A DNA stretch of 64,000 bases from CAVXXD01 sp963765625 (GCA_963765625.1 CAVXXD010000009.1:194376-258375); one strand, 5' to 3'. Counted from the stretch's first letter, positions 8,444 to 17,886 are shown. Numbers and translations: made by a program. The notes: generated from the letters alone by a model not told the origin.

Positions 8444-11400
8444 ATGCATCGAATCAACACCTGCCTGACCAGGATGCTTATCGTCCTGGTCGTTCTGTTC
8501 CTGGGGCTGGGGCTCAGCGGCCTGCTGGCGCCGCCACAGCAGGTACAGGCCCAGCCTGACCTGGATCTGCCGGAAACGCCGGACACCGACGCGTGGACGG
8601 CAGCCAGCCCGGTGATCTGCATGGCCACCGACGGTAACGTCACCTACATCGGGGGAGATTTCGACCGGGTGGGGCCCAACACCGGCAGCGGCGTCATCTT
8701 CGACCTGCCCGACAGCACCCCCGAATCCCCCTACCTTCGCATCAATAACACTATCTATGCCAGCACCGGTGACGGTGCGGGAGGGTGGTACATCGGTGGC
8801 TACTTCACCGGGGCGGGAGGCCAGGAGATTAACAGCCTGGCCCACATCCTGGCCGACGGCAGCCTGGACCCGGCCTGGAAACCGGAAGTTAACGGGAGCA
8901 TCGAAACCATAGCCATGGGAGACGGCGTGGTCTACATATCCGGCGGCTTCAACACCGTCAACGGGCAGTACCGCAACCAGCTGGCGGCCCTGGACACCGC
9001 CACCGGCGCCGTCACGGACTGGGACCCGGAGCCGGACAGCACAGTCACGGCTATAGTTCCGGCTGGTGACATCATTTATGTCGGCGGCTACTTCGGCACC
9101 ATCGGCGGGGAGGTCCGCTACGGCCTGGCCGCCCTGGATGCCGCCACCGGCCTGGCTACCGCGTGGAACCCCAGCACCGGCGCCAGTATTTACACCATCG
9201 CCGTTGCCGGGAACATCGTCTACGTGGGTGGGAGTTTCAGTAGCGGCATGGGCGGGCAGTACCGCTACTGTCTGGCCGCCCTGGACGCCACCACCGGCCT
9301 GGCCACCAGCTGGGACCCCAACCCCAACTCCAACATCAACTATATTGTGACCAGCGGGAGCACGGTCTTCGTCGGCGGCTACTTCAGCTATGTCGGCGGG
9401 GAGAACCGCAGCTACCTGGCCGCCCTGGACGCCGCCACCGGCCTGGCCACCGGCTGGAACCCCGCCCCCAACTCCAACATCGAGAGCATGGCTTTATCCG
9501 GGAGCAACCTCTACGTGGGCGGCTACTTCAGCTATATCGGCGGGGAGGACCGTCACTACCTGGCCGCCATCGACACCACCACCGGCCTGGCCACCGGCTG
9601 GGACCCCAACCCGGAAGACGTGGCTCTGACCATATCGGCGCAGGGCGGCAAGCTCTTTGTGGGCGGCTACTTCAACGTCGTGGGCGGGGTGGACAGGTAC
9701 GGCCTGGCCGCCATCGACGCCTCCGGCAGGCCGACGGACTGGGACCCGGGATGCAACGGCTCGGTACAGGCCATGGAATACGCCAACGGCCTGCTCTACG
9801 TCGGCGGTGGATTCGACTCGATCGGCGGGGAGAACCGCGAGTGCCTGGCCGCCCTGGACCCGGCCACCGGAGCCGCCACCGGCTGGGACCCCGCCGCTGA
9901 CGACTACGTCTACTCCCTGGCCGTGACCGGCAACACCGTCTACGCCGGGGGGGACTTCACCTCCATCGGTGGTCAGGACCGCAGCTTCCTGGCCGCCATC
10001 GACGCTAGCACCGGCCTGGCCACGGGGTGGAACCCCTCCCCCAGCAATTACATCTACGACCTGACCGCGGCCAACGGCCTGATCTACGTGGGCGGGGAGT
10101 TCACCGGCATCGGAGGAGAAGACCGTGGCTACATCGCCGCCCTGGACCCCGCCACCGGCGTGGCCACCGGCTGGAACCCCAACGCCGACGACGTGGTCAC
10201 GAAGGTGTTCGTAAACGAGGGCCTGGTCTATGCCGGGGGATTTTTCACCAGCATAGGCGGCGAGCCGAGAGGCTGCATCGCCGCCCTGGACCCGGCCACC
10301 GGAGCCGCTACCGGCTGGGACCCGGGAGCCGACTTCATGGTGAACGCTTTCGCCCAGCGCGGCGGCCTGACCTACACGGGCGGCGCCTTCTCTTACATTG
10401 GCGGCGCCCTGCGAGGTGGACTGGCCGCCGTTGACGCGACGGGCAGCTCCAACAGCTGGAACCCCAACCGGGAGCTGATCAATTCCCGCATGCCGAGCGC
10501 GGCCTACGCTGACGCCGCGGGATTAGACGAAGCGACACGGAGCAACAAGGAGAAAGCCATCCAGGAAAAGCTGGCCGAAGCAGCGGGTGATGCCGGGAAT
10601 ACCAGGAGCTACGAAGCAGTTTATTATTACGGTTACATCTCCGACCTGCTCTTCCGCGGCAACTCCCTCTACGTGGCCGGATACGCGTACAGTATGGGCT
10701 ACAGCTCGACGGGAGGCCTGGCCATCTTCTCCGACCCCGCTCTCGACTGGTACATGGCGGAGGGCGCGACGGACGGCGGGATGGAGACCTGGATACTGGT
10801 GGAGAACCCCAACGACCACGACGTCAAGGTGGACCTGAGTTTCGATACCGAGAAGGGCCTGGTGATTCCGCCCGAACTGCAGGACCTCACCATCCCCGCC
10901 AACTCCCGCTCTTCTTTCAGTGCCGGGGCCTTCGTGACCAGCTATCACCTCTCCACCCACGTGGTGTCCCGCTTCGGCCAGGTGTTCTGCGAACGGGCCA
11001 TGTACGGCAGCGGTAAGTCCTGGGGCAGCGCTTCGGACGGCGCCACCGCCACCAATTCAGCCTGGTACATGGCGGAGGGCGCGACGGACGGCGGGATGAA
11101 TACCTGGGTAGTGGTCCAGAACCCCAACTCCTTCGCGGTCGACATCGACGTCGCCTTCCAGACCGGTTCGGGAGAATACCAGCCGAGTGAGCTGCAGAAC
11201 TACACCATCGCTCCTCACCAGCGCGCCTCCCTCGACGTGGGGGCTTACGTCACCGGCTTCGACGTCTCCACCCGGGTGACCTCGGAGGGTGGTGGCGTGG
11301 TATGCGAACGCTCCACCTACGGGCCCAAGGGCGACGGAGAAGGCACCTGGGCGACCAGCTCCGGGGGGTCCCGGGGGCCGTCGACCTCCTGGTACCTGGC

Positions 11401-12034
11401 GGAGGGTGCCACGGATGAAGGCCGGGAGACCTGGGTGCTGGTGGAGAACCCCTATAGCGAGCCGGTGGACGTCGACGTCAAGTTCATGACCGGCCAGGGC
11501 GTGGTGCAGGGCCCGGTGGAGACCATCCCCGGCAAAACCCGCCGTTCCTACAACGCCTGCGACTACGTCACCGCCTTCGACGTCGCCACGGTGATCTCGG
11601 CCGGCGGCGGAGGCGTGATCTGCGAGCGCGCGCTCTACGGCAACAGCAGGTCCTGGGCCACCACCTCGAACGGCGCGGGCATGGCCGCCACCATCTGGAA
11701 CGTGGCGGAAGGGACGACGGAAGGCGGGATGGAGACCTGGATACTGGTGCTCAACCCCAGTGCGGCCGACACCAAGATCTTCTTCTCCTTCCAGACCGGT
11801 GAGGGCCTGGTGGAGCCTTCCGAGCTGCAGAACCTGACCCTCGCCGCCGGATCGCGTTTCACCTTGCGGGTCAAGGATTACGTCACCAGCTACGACGTCT
11901 CCACCCGGGTAGAAGCGGCCTCAGGCGTGGTGGTCGAGCGCGCCACCTACGGCCCGGTAGGCGGCGAAGAAGCCGCGGGCACGCTGGGCACGTGGGCCAC
12001 CTCTTCGGAGGGCTTCCACTGCGAAGGTCAGTGA
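8444..12034 (+). CDS. large secreted protein: ~13 propeller-like GGxF repeats plus four AEGATDGG modules
   Basis: 1,196 residues with a signal peptide (hydrophobic run MLIVLVVLFLGLGLSGLLA near the N-terminus). Residues ~60-670 hold about 13 copies of a ~43-residue repeat built on YVGGYF-x-x-IGG-x-x-R-x-x-LAALD-x-x-TG. This resembles delta-60/NHL-type beta-propeller repeats. A short charged linker follows. The C-terminal ~430 residues are four modules, each starting W-Y-x-AEG(A/T)T and containing TWILVENP-like and CERAxYG-like blocks. They match in layout the FAEG modules of the proteins at 4599-7064 and 33530-36322 but differ in sequence. The role is probably extracellular binding or display. 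A strong terminator follows. Confidence 0.8.
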   Translation: MHRINTCLTRMLIVLVVLFLGLGLSGLLAPPQQVQAQPDLDLPETPDTDAWTAASPVICMATDGNVTYIGGDFDRVGPNTGSGVIFDLPDSTPESPYLRINNTIYASTGDGAGGWYIGGYFTGAGGQEINSLAHILADGSLDPAWKPEVNGSIETIAMGDGVVYISGGFNTVNGQYRNQLAALDTATGAVTDWDPEPDSTVTAIVPAGDIIYVGGYFGTIGGEVRYGLAALDAATGLATAWNPSTGASIYTIAVAGNIVYVGGSFSSGMGGQYRYCLAALDATTGLATSWDPNPNSNINYIVTSGSTVFVGGYFSYVGGENRSYLAALDAATGLATGWNPAPNSNIESMALSGSNLYVGGYFSYIGGEDRHYLAAIDTTTGLATGWDPNPEDVALTISAQGGKLFVGGYFNVVGGVDRYGLAAIDASGRPTDWDPGCNGSVQAMEYANGLLYVGGGFDSIGGENRECLAALDPATGAATGWDPAADDYVYSLAVTGNTVYAGGDFTSIGGQDRSFLAAIDASTGLATGWNPSPSNYIYDLTAANGLIYVGGEFTGIGGEDRGYIAALDPATGVATGWNPNADDVVTKVFVNEGLVYAGGFFTSIGGEPRGCIAALDPATGAATGWDPGADFMVNAFAQRGGLTYTGGAFSYIGGALRGGLAAVDATGSSNSWNPNRELINSRMPSAAYADAAGLDEATRSNKEKAIQEKLAEAAGDAGNTRSYEAVYYYGYISDLLFRGNSLYVAGYAYSMGYSSTGGLAIFSDPALDWYMAEGATDGGMETWILVENPNDHDVKVDLSFDTEKGLVIPPELQDLTIPANSRSSFSAGAFVTSYHLSTHVVSRFGQVFCERAMYGSGKSWGSASDGATATNSAWYMAEGATDGGMNTWVVVQNPNSFAVDIDVAFQTGSGEYQPSELQNYTIAPHQRASLDVGAYVTGFDVSTRVTSEGGGVVCERSTYGPKGDGEGTWATSSGGSRGPSTSWYLAEGATDEGRETWVLVENPYSEPVDVDVKFMTGQGVVQGPVETIPGKTRRSYNACDYVTAFDVATVISAGGGGVICERALYGNSRSWATTSNGAGMAATIWNVAEGTTEGGMETWILVLNPSAADTKIFFSFQTGEGLVEPSELQNLTLAAGSRFTLRVKDYVTSYDVSTRVEAASGVVVERATYGPVGGEEAAGTLGTWATSSEGFHCEGQ
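8624..10460 (+). repeat. DNA-level tandem repeats encoding the GGxF propeller
   Basis: About 13 units of roughly 129-141 bases. The most similar ones, around 9090-9630 and 9790-10320, share long stretches such as TGGCCGCCCTGGACG and CCACCGGCTGGGACCC. The similarity at DNA level suggests recent expansion, and such an array can change copy number or collapse in assembly. Confidence 0.75.
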
Positions 12035-12060
12035 GCCATCGCGTAAGATAAGCAGAGCGA

Positions 12061-12092
12061 AGCCCCCTTCCACGGGAGGGGGCTTTTCTTTT
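12061..12092 (+). terminator. intrinsic terminator
   Basis: A perfect 8-bp stem, AGCCCCCT (12061-12068) with AGGGGGCT (12077-12084), is followed by TTTTCTTTT. It lies 26 bases after the stop of the propeller protein gene and is the clearest terminator in the window. Confidence 0.85.
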
Positions 12093-12157
12093 AGAGGCCC
12101 GGTCCGTTACGCTTGTCTTAATCGATAAGAATCGTCGGCATGCGGGGGTGAATAGAG

Positions 12158-12916
12158 ATGAGCCTTGTGATCACGACCTACGTTCCGGAGGGGATGGTGC
12201 TCGCCTCCGACAGCAGACAGTTCATCACCATCAACAAGGACGCCCAGGGCGATGAACCACCCGTGAAGATCGAGACGGTCAACTCCGACAACGTCTACAA
12301 AACCTTTCTTTTAGAAAAGAAGGGTGGGGGCAAGTCCGCCTCCGACGTGGGAATCTCCACCTTCGGGGCGGATCTGTTGGGAAACATCCCCACGGCGGGG
12401 CACATCAAGAGCTTCTCCGAAGAGGCGCTCTCGCCCGGCGATAACGTCGACACCATCGCCCACAAGCTGGTGGAGTTTTTCGACGCGCGATTCCCCGGGG
12501 CGGACACCGGCTTCCACGTGGCCGGCTACCTTAAAGAAGGCAAGACGAGCGTCCCCTACGTGCTCTACTGCGACGTCAAGAACAAGAAGGTGGAGAGGCG
12601 CAACCTCGGCCCCGACGGCAAAGTACAGTACGGCTCCACCTGGTCCGGGCAGATCGACGTGATCAGCGGCATCATCCAGCCCTCGCTGGTGCGGGACCGG
12701 GAAGGCAGCCAGATAGAGGTCAAAAAGCCACCGATACTGTGGGGCGCCATGGCCCTGCAGGACGCCATCGACTTCACCATCTACGCCATCCGCACCACCA
12801 TCGACACTATCCGGTTCCAGGCGCGGCCCAAAAGCGTCGGAGGGGCCATCGACGTGCTGGTGATCACGCCGGAAGAAGCGCGGTGGATCCAGAAGAAGCA
12901 CTTCTACGGCGAGTGA
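12158..12916 (+). CDS. proteasome-like Ntn-hydrolase family protein
   Basis: 252 residues. The N-terminus reads MSLVITTYVPEGMVLASDSR, closely resembling the opening of proteasome beta/HslV subunits (nucleophile strand, then DGVVLAADSR). If Met1 is removed, Ser becomes residue 1 and the Asp of ASDSR falls at 17, the position of the proteasome Asp17. A basic residue in the Lys33 region is present but offset. Hydrophobic strands later (DVGISTFGADLLG, IDVLVITPEEARWI) fit the alpha-beta-beta-alpha fold. The ATG at 12158 is preceded by GGGGGTGA. No partner subunit, ATPase or tagging gene is adjacent, so it may act alone. Fold assignment is inference; peptidase activity is not shown. Confidence 0.6.
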   Translation: MSLVITTYVPEGMVLASDSRQFITINKDAQGDEPPVKIETVNSDNVYKTFLLEKKGGGKSASDVGISTFGADLLGNIPTAGHIKSFSEEALSPGDNVDTIAHKLVEFFDARFPGADTGFHVAGYLKEGKTSVPYVLYCDVKNKKVERRNLGPDGKVQYGSTWSGQIDVISGIIQPSLVRDREGSQIEVKKPPILWGAMALQDAIDFTIYAIRTTIDTIRFQARPKSVGGAIDVLVITPEEARWIQKKHFYGE

Positions 12917-13019
12917 GGCGCGGTGTGACCTGACGTTACACTAGCGGTACTCCTCGCCCACCCCTTCAGGTGAGTACTTGGGCTTGGAGCCGGCCTCACT
13001 GAAGGTTTCCATGCATGCC

Positions 13020-13055
13020 TCTCTATCGTATCTATCGTCTCTGTCGTCCCTATCG
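13020..13055. repeat. four imperfect 9-bp tandem repeats
   Basis: TCTCTATCG, TATCTATCG, TCTCTGTCG and TCCCTATCG follow in tandem next to the 3' end of the helicase gene. The array overlaps its last few codons. No function is evident. Confidence 0.6.
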
Positions 13056-14756
13056 CTTCGCGGGCGGCTTCCAGTCACGGTGGTGAAGCACGTAGAGCAC
13101 ATGCCTGGCGCGGGACACCGCCACGTACTGGTCCTCCGCATGGTGGATGGGGAACTTGCCGTCCATGTCACAGAATATCACCACGTCCGCCTCCAGCCCC
13201 TTGAAGCTCTTGACGGTGGAGAAGGAGAGGCCCCGGGACGGCGCGCCCGGGTCGTACGGCAGAAGCGCGCAGCCGGCCAGCGACTCCACCCCGGCCAGGC
13301 AGCTCTTCTCCCGCGTGTGGGGCGAGAGCATGACGATCTGCCCCGGGAAGATGCCTTTCTTCAGAAGGGCATCGATAATCTTCTCGATCATCCCGGCCTG
13401 CTCTTCCGGGTCGCCGTACCGCTGGTAATGGACCGGCTCCCCGGGCGGGTTCTTCTCGGCCGTGTAGAGTTCCTCGTCCACCTCGCCGATGCGCGCCGCC
13501 GCTTCGCAGATGCTGCGGGTGTTGCGGCAGTTCTCGTAGAGCGTCAACGGCTCCGCCGCGACGGGAAAGCGCATCTCTCCATGGTAGAGGTTCTGCAGTT
13601 CGTCGAAGAAGATGTAGAAGAAGCTATCCTCCGGGTCACGCAGCAGCTTCTCGATGCCGGGGAACCAGTCCTGGTGGAAATCCTGGCCCTCGTCCAGGAT
13701 GACCGCGTCGAAGCGGACCGGCACCCGGTCCAGGGCTTGCTCCAGCAGTTCCGGCACTTCCCGGTTCCAGAAAGCGCTCACGGCCTCGCCTCCCAGGGAA
13801 GACGGGACCACGAAGGGCAGGCCGGCTTCCTCGATGATTCTCTTGGCGAAATTGTGGTAATTGTCCACGGTTATAAGGTCCGGCCACTCGAGATTGCACC
13901 CTTCCAGGTAGCGGGCCAGCGGTGAGTTGAAGCAGAGCAAGAGGACGTGCGCGCCGTCCGCGGCCAGGCGCCGCGCCTTTTCCATGGCCACCTGGGTTTT
14001 GCCGGTTCCGGCATACCCCTGGATCAAGGCACGTCTCTGCTTTTTCATCATCCGCAGGTGCTCGCACTGCTCCGCCGTGAGCCGGTGGATCAGGGCTTCT
14101 TCTTCCTCCAGGCGGGACGATATGGAGAGGGTGCAGTTGAACTCGGGCAGCAGAAAGCGGTTGCACAGGTCGTTGTATTCGGCGGGAGTCATGGGGCGGC
14201 TGGAGGACTCCCTCTGCCAGAGGCGCATAATCTCCGGCACCCTGTCACCTATCTCGCCAAGATCCGAGCGGTCGAGTACCAGCTTGCGATCGATGCCCGG
14301 CGGGTAATTGCCGCCGCTGACCTCGGTGTCGGGAAAGGAGACGGCGTAACCGTGGCTGAACGGGAACTTCCCGGACGCGCCCCCGGCGCCTTTGAATATC
14401 TCGCGCTTCTCGATCTCCCTGACCAGGCGATGCATGGCCTGAGACGCCTGGCGGAAAGGGTCCTTGATGTCGTACTCGACTCCGGCGTGGGACTCGGAGA
14501 CCCACTGGCCTTTCTTCTTTATGTAACGGATCCGCGCCCCGCCTTTGGCTTCCAGGGCCAGCATGCCCAGTTCGCGGTGGACCAGCAGGAAATCGATCTC
14601 GCTCTCGAAGATGCCCCTTCCTTCTTCGACCGAAAGGACGTCGAGGGAATGGAAGACGTGGTAGTCGTCGGGCAAGCCGTCCTTGAGGTAGACGTAGAGC
14701 CTGGCCTCCCCCAGTCCGCCTCCCGACACCGGCAGGTCCGGTATCATCTTCGCCAT
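13050..14756 (-). CDS. NERD domain-containing UvrD-like helicase
   Basis: 568 residues from the ATG at 14756, preferred because GGGGGTGAG precedes it; a TTG seven codons upstream is the alternative. Residues ~20-130 carry a NERD (nuclease-related) domain with FESEIDFLLVHRELGMLALEAKGG, which contains the acidic-E-x-K pattern of such nucleases. A superfamily 1 helicase follows, with Walker A GYAGTGKT near residue 250, the DEGQDF Walker B block, and C-terminal motifs STVKSFKGLEADVVIF and YVAVSRARHVLYV. NERD-helicase proteins are known in many bacteria; roles in repair or in defence against foreign DNA have been suggested but are not settled. The gene is divergent from the PAS histidine kinase and stands alone. 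Confidence 0.85.
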   Translation of the reverse strand: MAKMIPDLPVSGGGLGEARLYVYLKDGLPDDYHVFHSLDVLSVEEGRGIFESEIDFLLVHRELGMLALEAKGGARIRYIKKKGQWVSESHAGVEYDIKDPFRQASQAMHRLVREIEKREIFKGAGGASGKFPFSHGYAVSFPDTEVSGGNYPPGIDRKLVLDRSDLGEIGDRVPEIMRLWQRESSSRPMTPAEYNDLCNRFLLPEFNCTLSISSRLEEEEALIHRLTAEQCEHLRMMKKQRRALIQGYAGTGKTQVAMEKARRLAADGAHVLLLCFNSPLARYLEGCNLEWPDLITVDNYHNFAKRIIEEAGLPFVVPSSLGGEAVSAFWNREVPELLEQALDRVPVRFDAVILDEGQDFHQDWFPGIEKLLRDPEDSFFYIFFDELQNLYHGEMRFPVAAEPLTLYENCRNTRSICEAAARIGEVDEELYTAEKNPPGEPVHYQRYGDPEEQAGMIEKIIDALLKKGIFPGQIVMLSPHTREKSCLAGVESLAGCALLPYDPGAPSRGLSFSTVKSFKGLEADVVIFCDMDGKFPIHHAEDQYVAVSRARHVLYVLHHRDWKPPAKR

Positions 14757-14981
14757 ATCACTCACCCCCGTGTTCAATTATAAAGAAGCGAAAGACATGG
14801 ACGTCCGGTTATAACGAGGCAAGCGACAACCGCAGGGGTTGCGCATGTGTTTTATCAGGATTCTATCACGAAGGAAGGTTGCAGCAAGGTTACCCGCCAC
14901 GCACACGGGATAAGATAGAAACAGCGAGGCCGGTTCCCCCGCCCTGCCGATTAAGTAATATAATTACAGGGGAAGGTTGGC

Positions 14982-16526
14982 ATGCACCGGCTGGATGGGT
15001 GGTTCACTCACATGATCAACGGCAGTGGGCAAGGCCAGATAAAGAAGCGAATCCTCGAACTGGAGCAGGAGCTCTCCGAACGGGTCCACCTGAAAGACGT
15101 CCTGTTGCAGAGCAAGGATCTCTTCCTCACGCTGCTGGCGATGCTGCCGGCCACCCTCTGCCTGCAGGCACCCGACTACACCATCACCTTCGCCAACCAG
15201 CTTTTCAAGGAGAACTTCGGTGACCCGCAGGACCGGCCCTGTTACGAGATGCTGCACGGCCGGAGCGCCCCTTGCGAGGAATGCCTGCCGTTGGAGGTGA
15301 TGAAGACGGGCAACCCGGCCACGCGGGAATGGCCCGGCCCGAACGGCCGGCACTACCTGGTCTACTACTATCCCTACGAGGATGCACAAGGCGAGCGGCT
15401 GGTGTTGGAGATGGGCTTCGACGTCAGCGACCTGCGGCACACCAAAGCCTCGCTGGAGGAGAGCGAGGAGAGGTTCAGGGTGATCACCGATCAGTCGATG
15501 CTGGGGATAGCCATCATGCAGAACGGCTCGCTGGTATATGTAAACCAGGCCATCGCCGACATGTGCGGTTACCCCGTCGAGGAACTCCTCTCCTGGAAGC
15601 CCGAGCAATACCTGAAGATGTTCCATCCCGACGACCTGTCCCGGGTGATGGAACAGGCCCGCAAAAAACAGGCCGGGGATAAAAAGGTGGTCGTAAAATA
15701 TGAGTGGAGGATGGTCACCGCCACGCAAGAGGTAACGTGGATCGAGTCTTTCTCCAAGACGGTCAGCCTGCAAGGGGGCCCAGCGGACATGGTCATCCTG
15801 GCCGACGTCACCGAGCGGCGCAGGCTGGAAGAAGAGCGCGCCACCCGCGAAGCAAACATGAAGGACTTCCTGGACATCGCCTCGCACGAACTGCGCCATC
15901 CCATCACCATCCTGAAGGGCTATACCTCCATGCTGATGGAGGGCGGCGATCAACTCGACGAAGCGGAGCGCCGGGAGATCTACGGCATCCTCGAGCACGG
16001 CTCCAACCGCTTGAGCGGCCTGGTCAACGGCCTGCTGGACATATCCCGCATCGACCGTGGGAGGTTCAACATCAACCGGGAGGTCCTGCGGCTGCCGCCG
16101 CTGATCAATGATGCCCTCAAGGCTATGCACGCCAGCGGCTTCGATAACCCCTTAAACCTGCACGTTACCGGGGACGCGCGGGAATGCATCGCGGACGGGG
16201 AAAAGCTGAGAGAGCTGCTGGTGATACTGCTGGAGAACGCCATCAAGTATTCGGACGTCGACTCCCCCGTCGACGTGGAGGTAGTCGCCCTGGGCGGCGA
16301 TATCACCGTCAGCGTGCTGGACCGCGGCATCGGCATTCCCGAGGACGCCCGCGAGCATGTCTTCGAGCGCTTCTTCCAGGTGGAGGAGGCCGCTCACCAC
16401 TCCACGCCGGGCATGGGCATGGGCCTCTACATCGCTTACCACATCGTCAGCGCGCATGGCGGCAGGATCTGGTGCGAACAACGCGCCGGGGGAGGCACGA
16501 TAATGAGCTTCACTCTCCCCCAGTAG
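14982..16526 (+). CDS. PAS-domain sensor histidine kinase, no transmembrane segment
   Basis: 514 residues. A short coiled coil (~18-45) is followed by PAS 1 (~50-150), which holds the Cys-rich signature CYEMLHGRSAPCEEC. PAS 2 (~162-280) follows, then HisKA with the phospho-accepting His302 in DIASHELRHP. The HATPase domain has NAIKYS, DRGIGIPEDAREHVFERFF and GMGMGLYIAYHIV. No membrane helix or signal peptide is visible, so sensing is cytosolic, possibly through the cysteines of PAS 1. No response regulator gene adjoins, so this is an orphan kinase. The ATG at 14982 follows GGGGAAGG, and a TATAAT-like box lies about 25 bases upstream. Confidence 0.92.
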   Translation: MHRLDGWFTHMINGSGQGQIKKRILELEQELSERVHLKDVLLQSKDLFLTLLAMLPATLCLQAPDYTITFANQLFKENFGDPQDRPCYEMLHGRSAPCEECLPLEVMKTGNPATREWPGPNGRHYLVYYYPYEDAQGERLVLEMGFDVSDLRHTKASLEESEERFRVITDQSMLGIAIMQNGSLVYVNQAIADMCGYPVEELLSWKPEQYLKMFHPDDLSRVMEQARKKQAGDKKVVVKYEWRMVTATQEVTWIESFSKTVSLQGGPADMVILADVTERRRLEEERATREANMKDFLDIASHELRHPITILKGYTSMLMEGGDQLDEAERREIYGILEHGSNRLSGLVNGLLDISRIDRGRFNINREVLRLPPLINDALKAMHASGFDNPLNLHVTGDARECIADGEKLRELLVILLENAIKYSDVDSPVDVEVVALGGDITVSVLDRGIGIPEDAREHVFERFFQVEEAAHHSTPGMGMGLYIAYHIVSAHGGRIWCEQRAGGGTIMSFTLPQ

Positions 16527-16633
16527 CGGGCAGCCGCGGCCTGGCAAAGCGGCATCAGCAGGGGCGGCGTTGATTATCCCCTTGATTCCCTCTACCCTAG
16601 AGATAGGGTTACTGATCATTCAGGAGGCTAAAC

Positions 16634-17767
16634 ATGATCGACAGGATCCCGGTCTGCGAGGAGTGCGGTATCCCCATGTTCGTCAGCGGCGAACTCGATT
16701 GGCGGGACAACGGGGTGATCGGCTCGAAGAGCTCCCCTCGCAATCGCTGGGTATTCTACGAATCGGGAGTAATCGACCCCCTCTTCCGCGGCATCGAGCA
16801 GCTCATCTGTATGCCCATCGAGCACATCATCGTCGAGAGCCGCCGCCGCGAAGCGCGGCGCTATCTCGAGAGAGTGTTTCCCCTGGAGGTGCGGAATAAA
16901 CTCAACGACCGGCTGGACGCGGAAGGCAGGCCCCTGCCCCTGACGCTCGAGGAAAAGGAGACCAGGTACACGTTGGGCAGGAGCGTCTATGACGGAATGC
17001 ACGACGTGGGCAGGATATACGGCTACGGCAGCATGACTACCGGGCGCCTCTGGGAAGCCGGCGACGACAGGCCCTGGCGCTCGACCATAGTGAGCCGGCC
17101 CTACTCCCTTCCCTTCGTGCTGGCCGAGATCCTGGCCGGCAACGAGACCTTCGAGGGCCGCGACCTCCGGGCGGAATGCATAGAGATCGCGGAAGACGTA
17201 TACCAGATAGACGCGGTTGAAGGCGGGCATCTCCTGGAGCTTTCCGAAAAGCTTAAAAGAAGAAGCTACGACTTCAAACCGGGTCATCTCAGCTACGAAT
17301 GCTGCCCGGGGTGCGGCGTCCCCTCAGAGATCACCCCTTACCAGTGGGACCTGGACGAAGGTACCATCTACGACCCGGGCACCGGCCGGCGCATGGCCAT
17401 CTTCGGCCCCTCTTCCCTGGACTCGGTGTTCGAGGACCTGGCGGGAGAGCTGGGCGAGGCCGTGCCGGAGGCCATCATCGAGGCCCAGCGCCTTCACATC
17501 AAGGAGGCCTGGAGCACCGACGAATGGAAGCGGGAAGGCGCCGACTTCCAGCACCTGCTCGCCTTCCGCGGCTTAGGCAACATCACCGATTTCGGCGGCG
17601 ACCGCGGCCACCTCAAGCTGGGGATCAACAACTCGTGCCTGCCCCTGCTGATGATAGGCATGGTGCAGGCCCTGGTCGAGCTGGCTTATCACAAGGAGAG
17701 CTCGAGTGTGGAGCATGAGCTGCGGGACGATGGCGACCTGGTCATCACCGTGACGCTGCCGAAATAG
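16634..17767 (+). CDS. protein of unknown function with two CxxC zinc-ribbon-like motifs
   Basis: 377 residues. The N-terminus has VCEECG (Cys8 and Cys11) and a second cluster, ECCPGCG, lies near residue 223, so two short zinc-binding knuckles are likely. No signal peptide or membrane segment is seen. The C-terminal ~100 residues (HLLAFRGLGNITDFGGDRG and HLKLGINNSC, then a hydrophobic helix and a beta-rich tail) look like a ligand-binding V4R/heme-NO-binding-like fold. That resemblance is only by feel. The start has an excellent AGGAGG seven bases upstream. It lies 107 bases downstream of the histidine kinase on the same strand and may be co-regulated with it. Confidence 0.65.
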   Translation: MIDRIPVCEECGIPMFVSGELDWRDNGVIGSKSSPRNRWVFYESGVIDPLFRGIEQLICMPIEHIIVESRRREARRYLERVFPLEVRNKLNDRLDAEGRPLPLTLEEKETRYTLGRSVYDGMHDVGRIYGYGSMTTGRLWEAGDDRPWRSTIVSRPYSLPFVLAEILAGNETFEGRDLRAECIEIAEDVYQIDAVEGGHLLELSEKLKRRSYDFKPGHLSYECCPGCGVPSEITPYQWDLDEGTIYDPGTGRRMAIFGPSSLDSVFEDLAGELGEAVPEAIIEAQRLHIKEAWSTDEWKREGADFQHLLAFRGLGNITDFGGDRGHLKLGINNSCLPLLMIGMVQALVELAYHKESSSVEHELRDDGDLVITVTLPK

Positions 17768-17886
17768 TCCATTTAGAAATTCACAGGCATCGCCCCTCCA
17801 ACGGGTAACGTTGGTGGCTGAAGTGCCGGCCCTTGCCGATTCCGGATATAATAGATGCAATGAACCTGGACCTTGGAGGAAACGAC

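Noticed and set aside
8624..10460. CRISPR-like array because of regularly spaced repeats
   Set aside because: The repeats are coding, in frame, about 130 bases long and without unique spacers.
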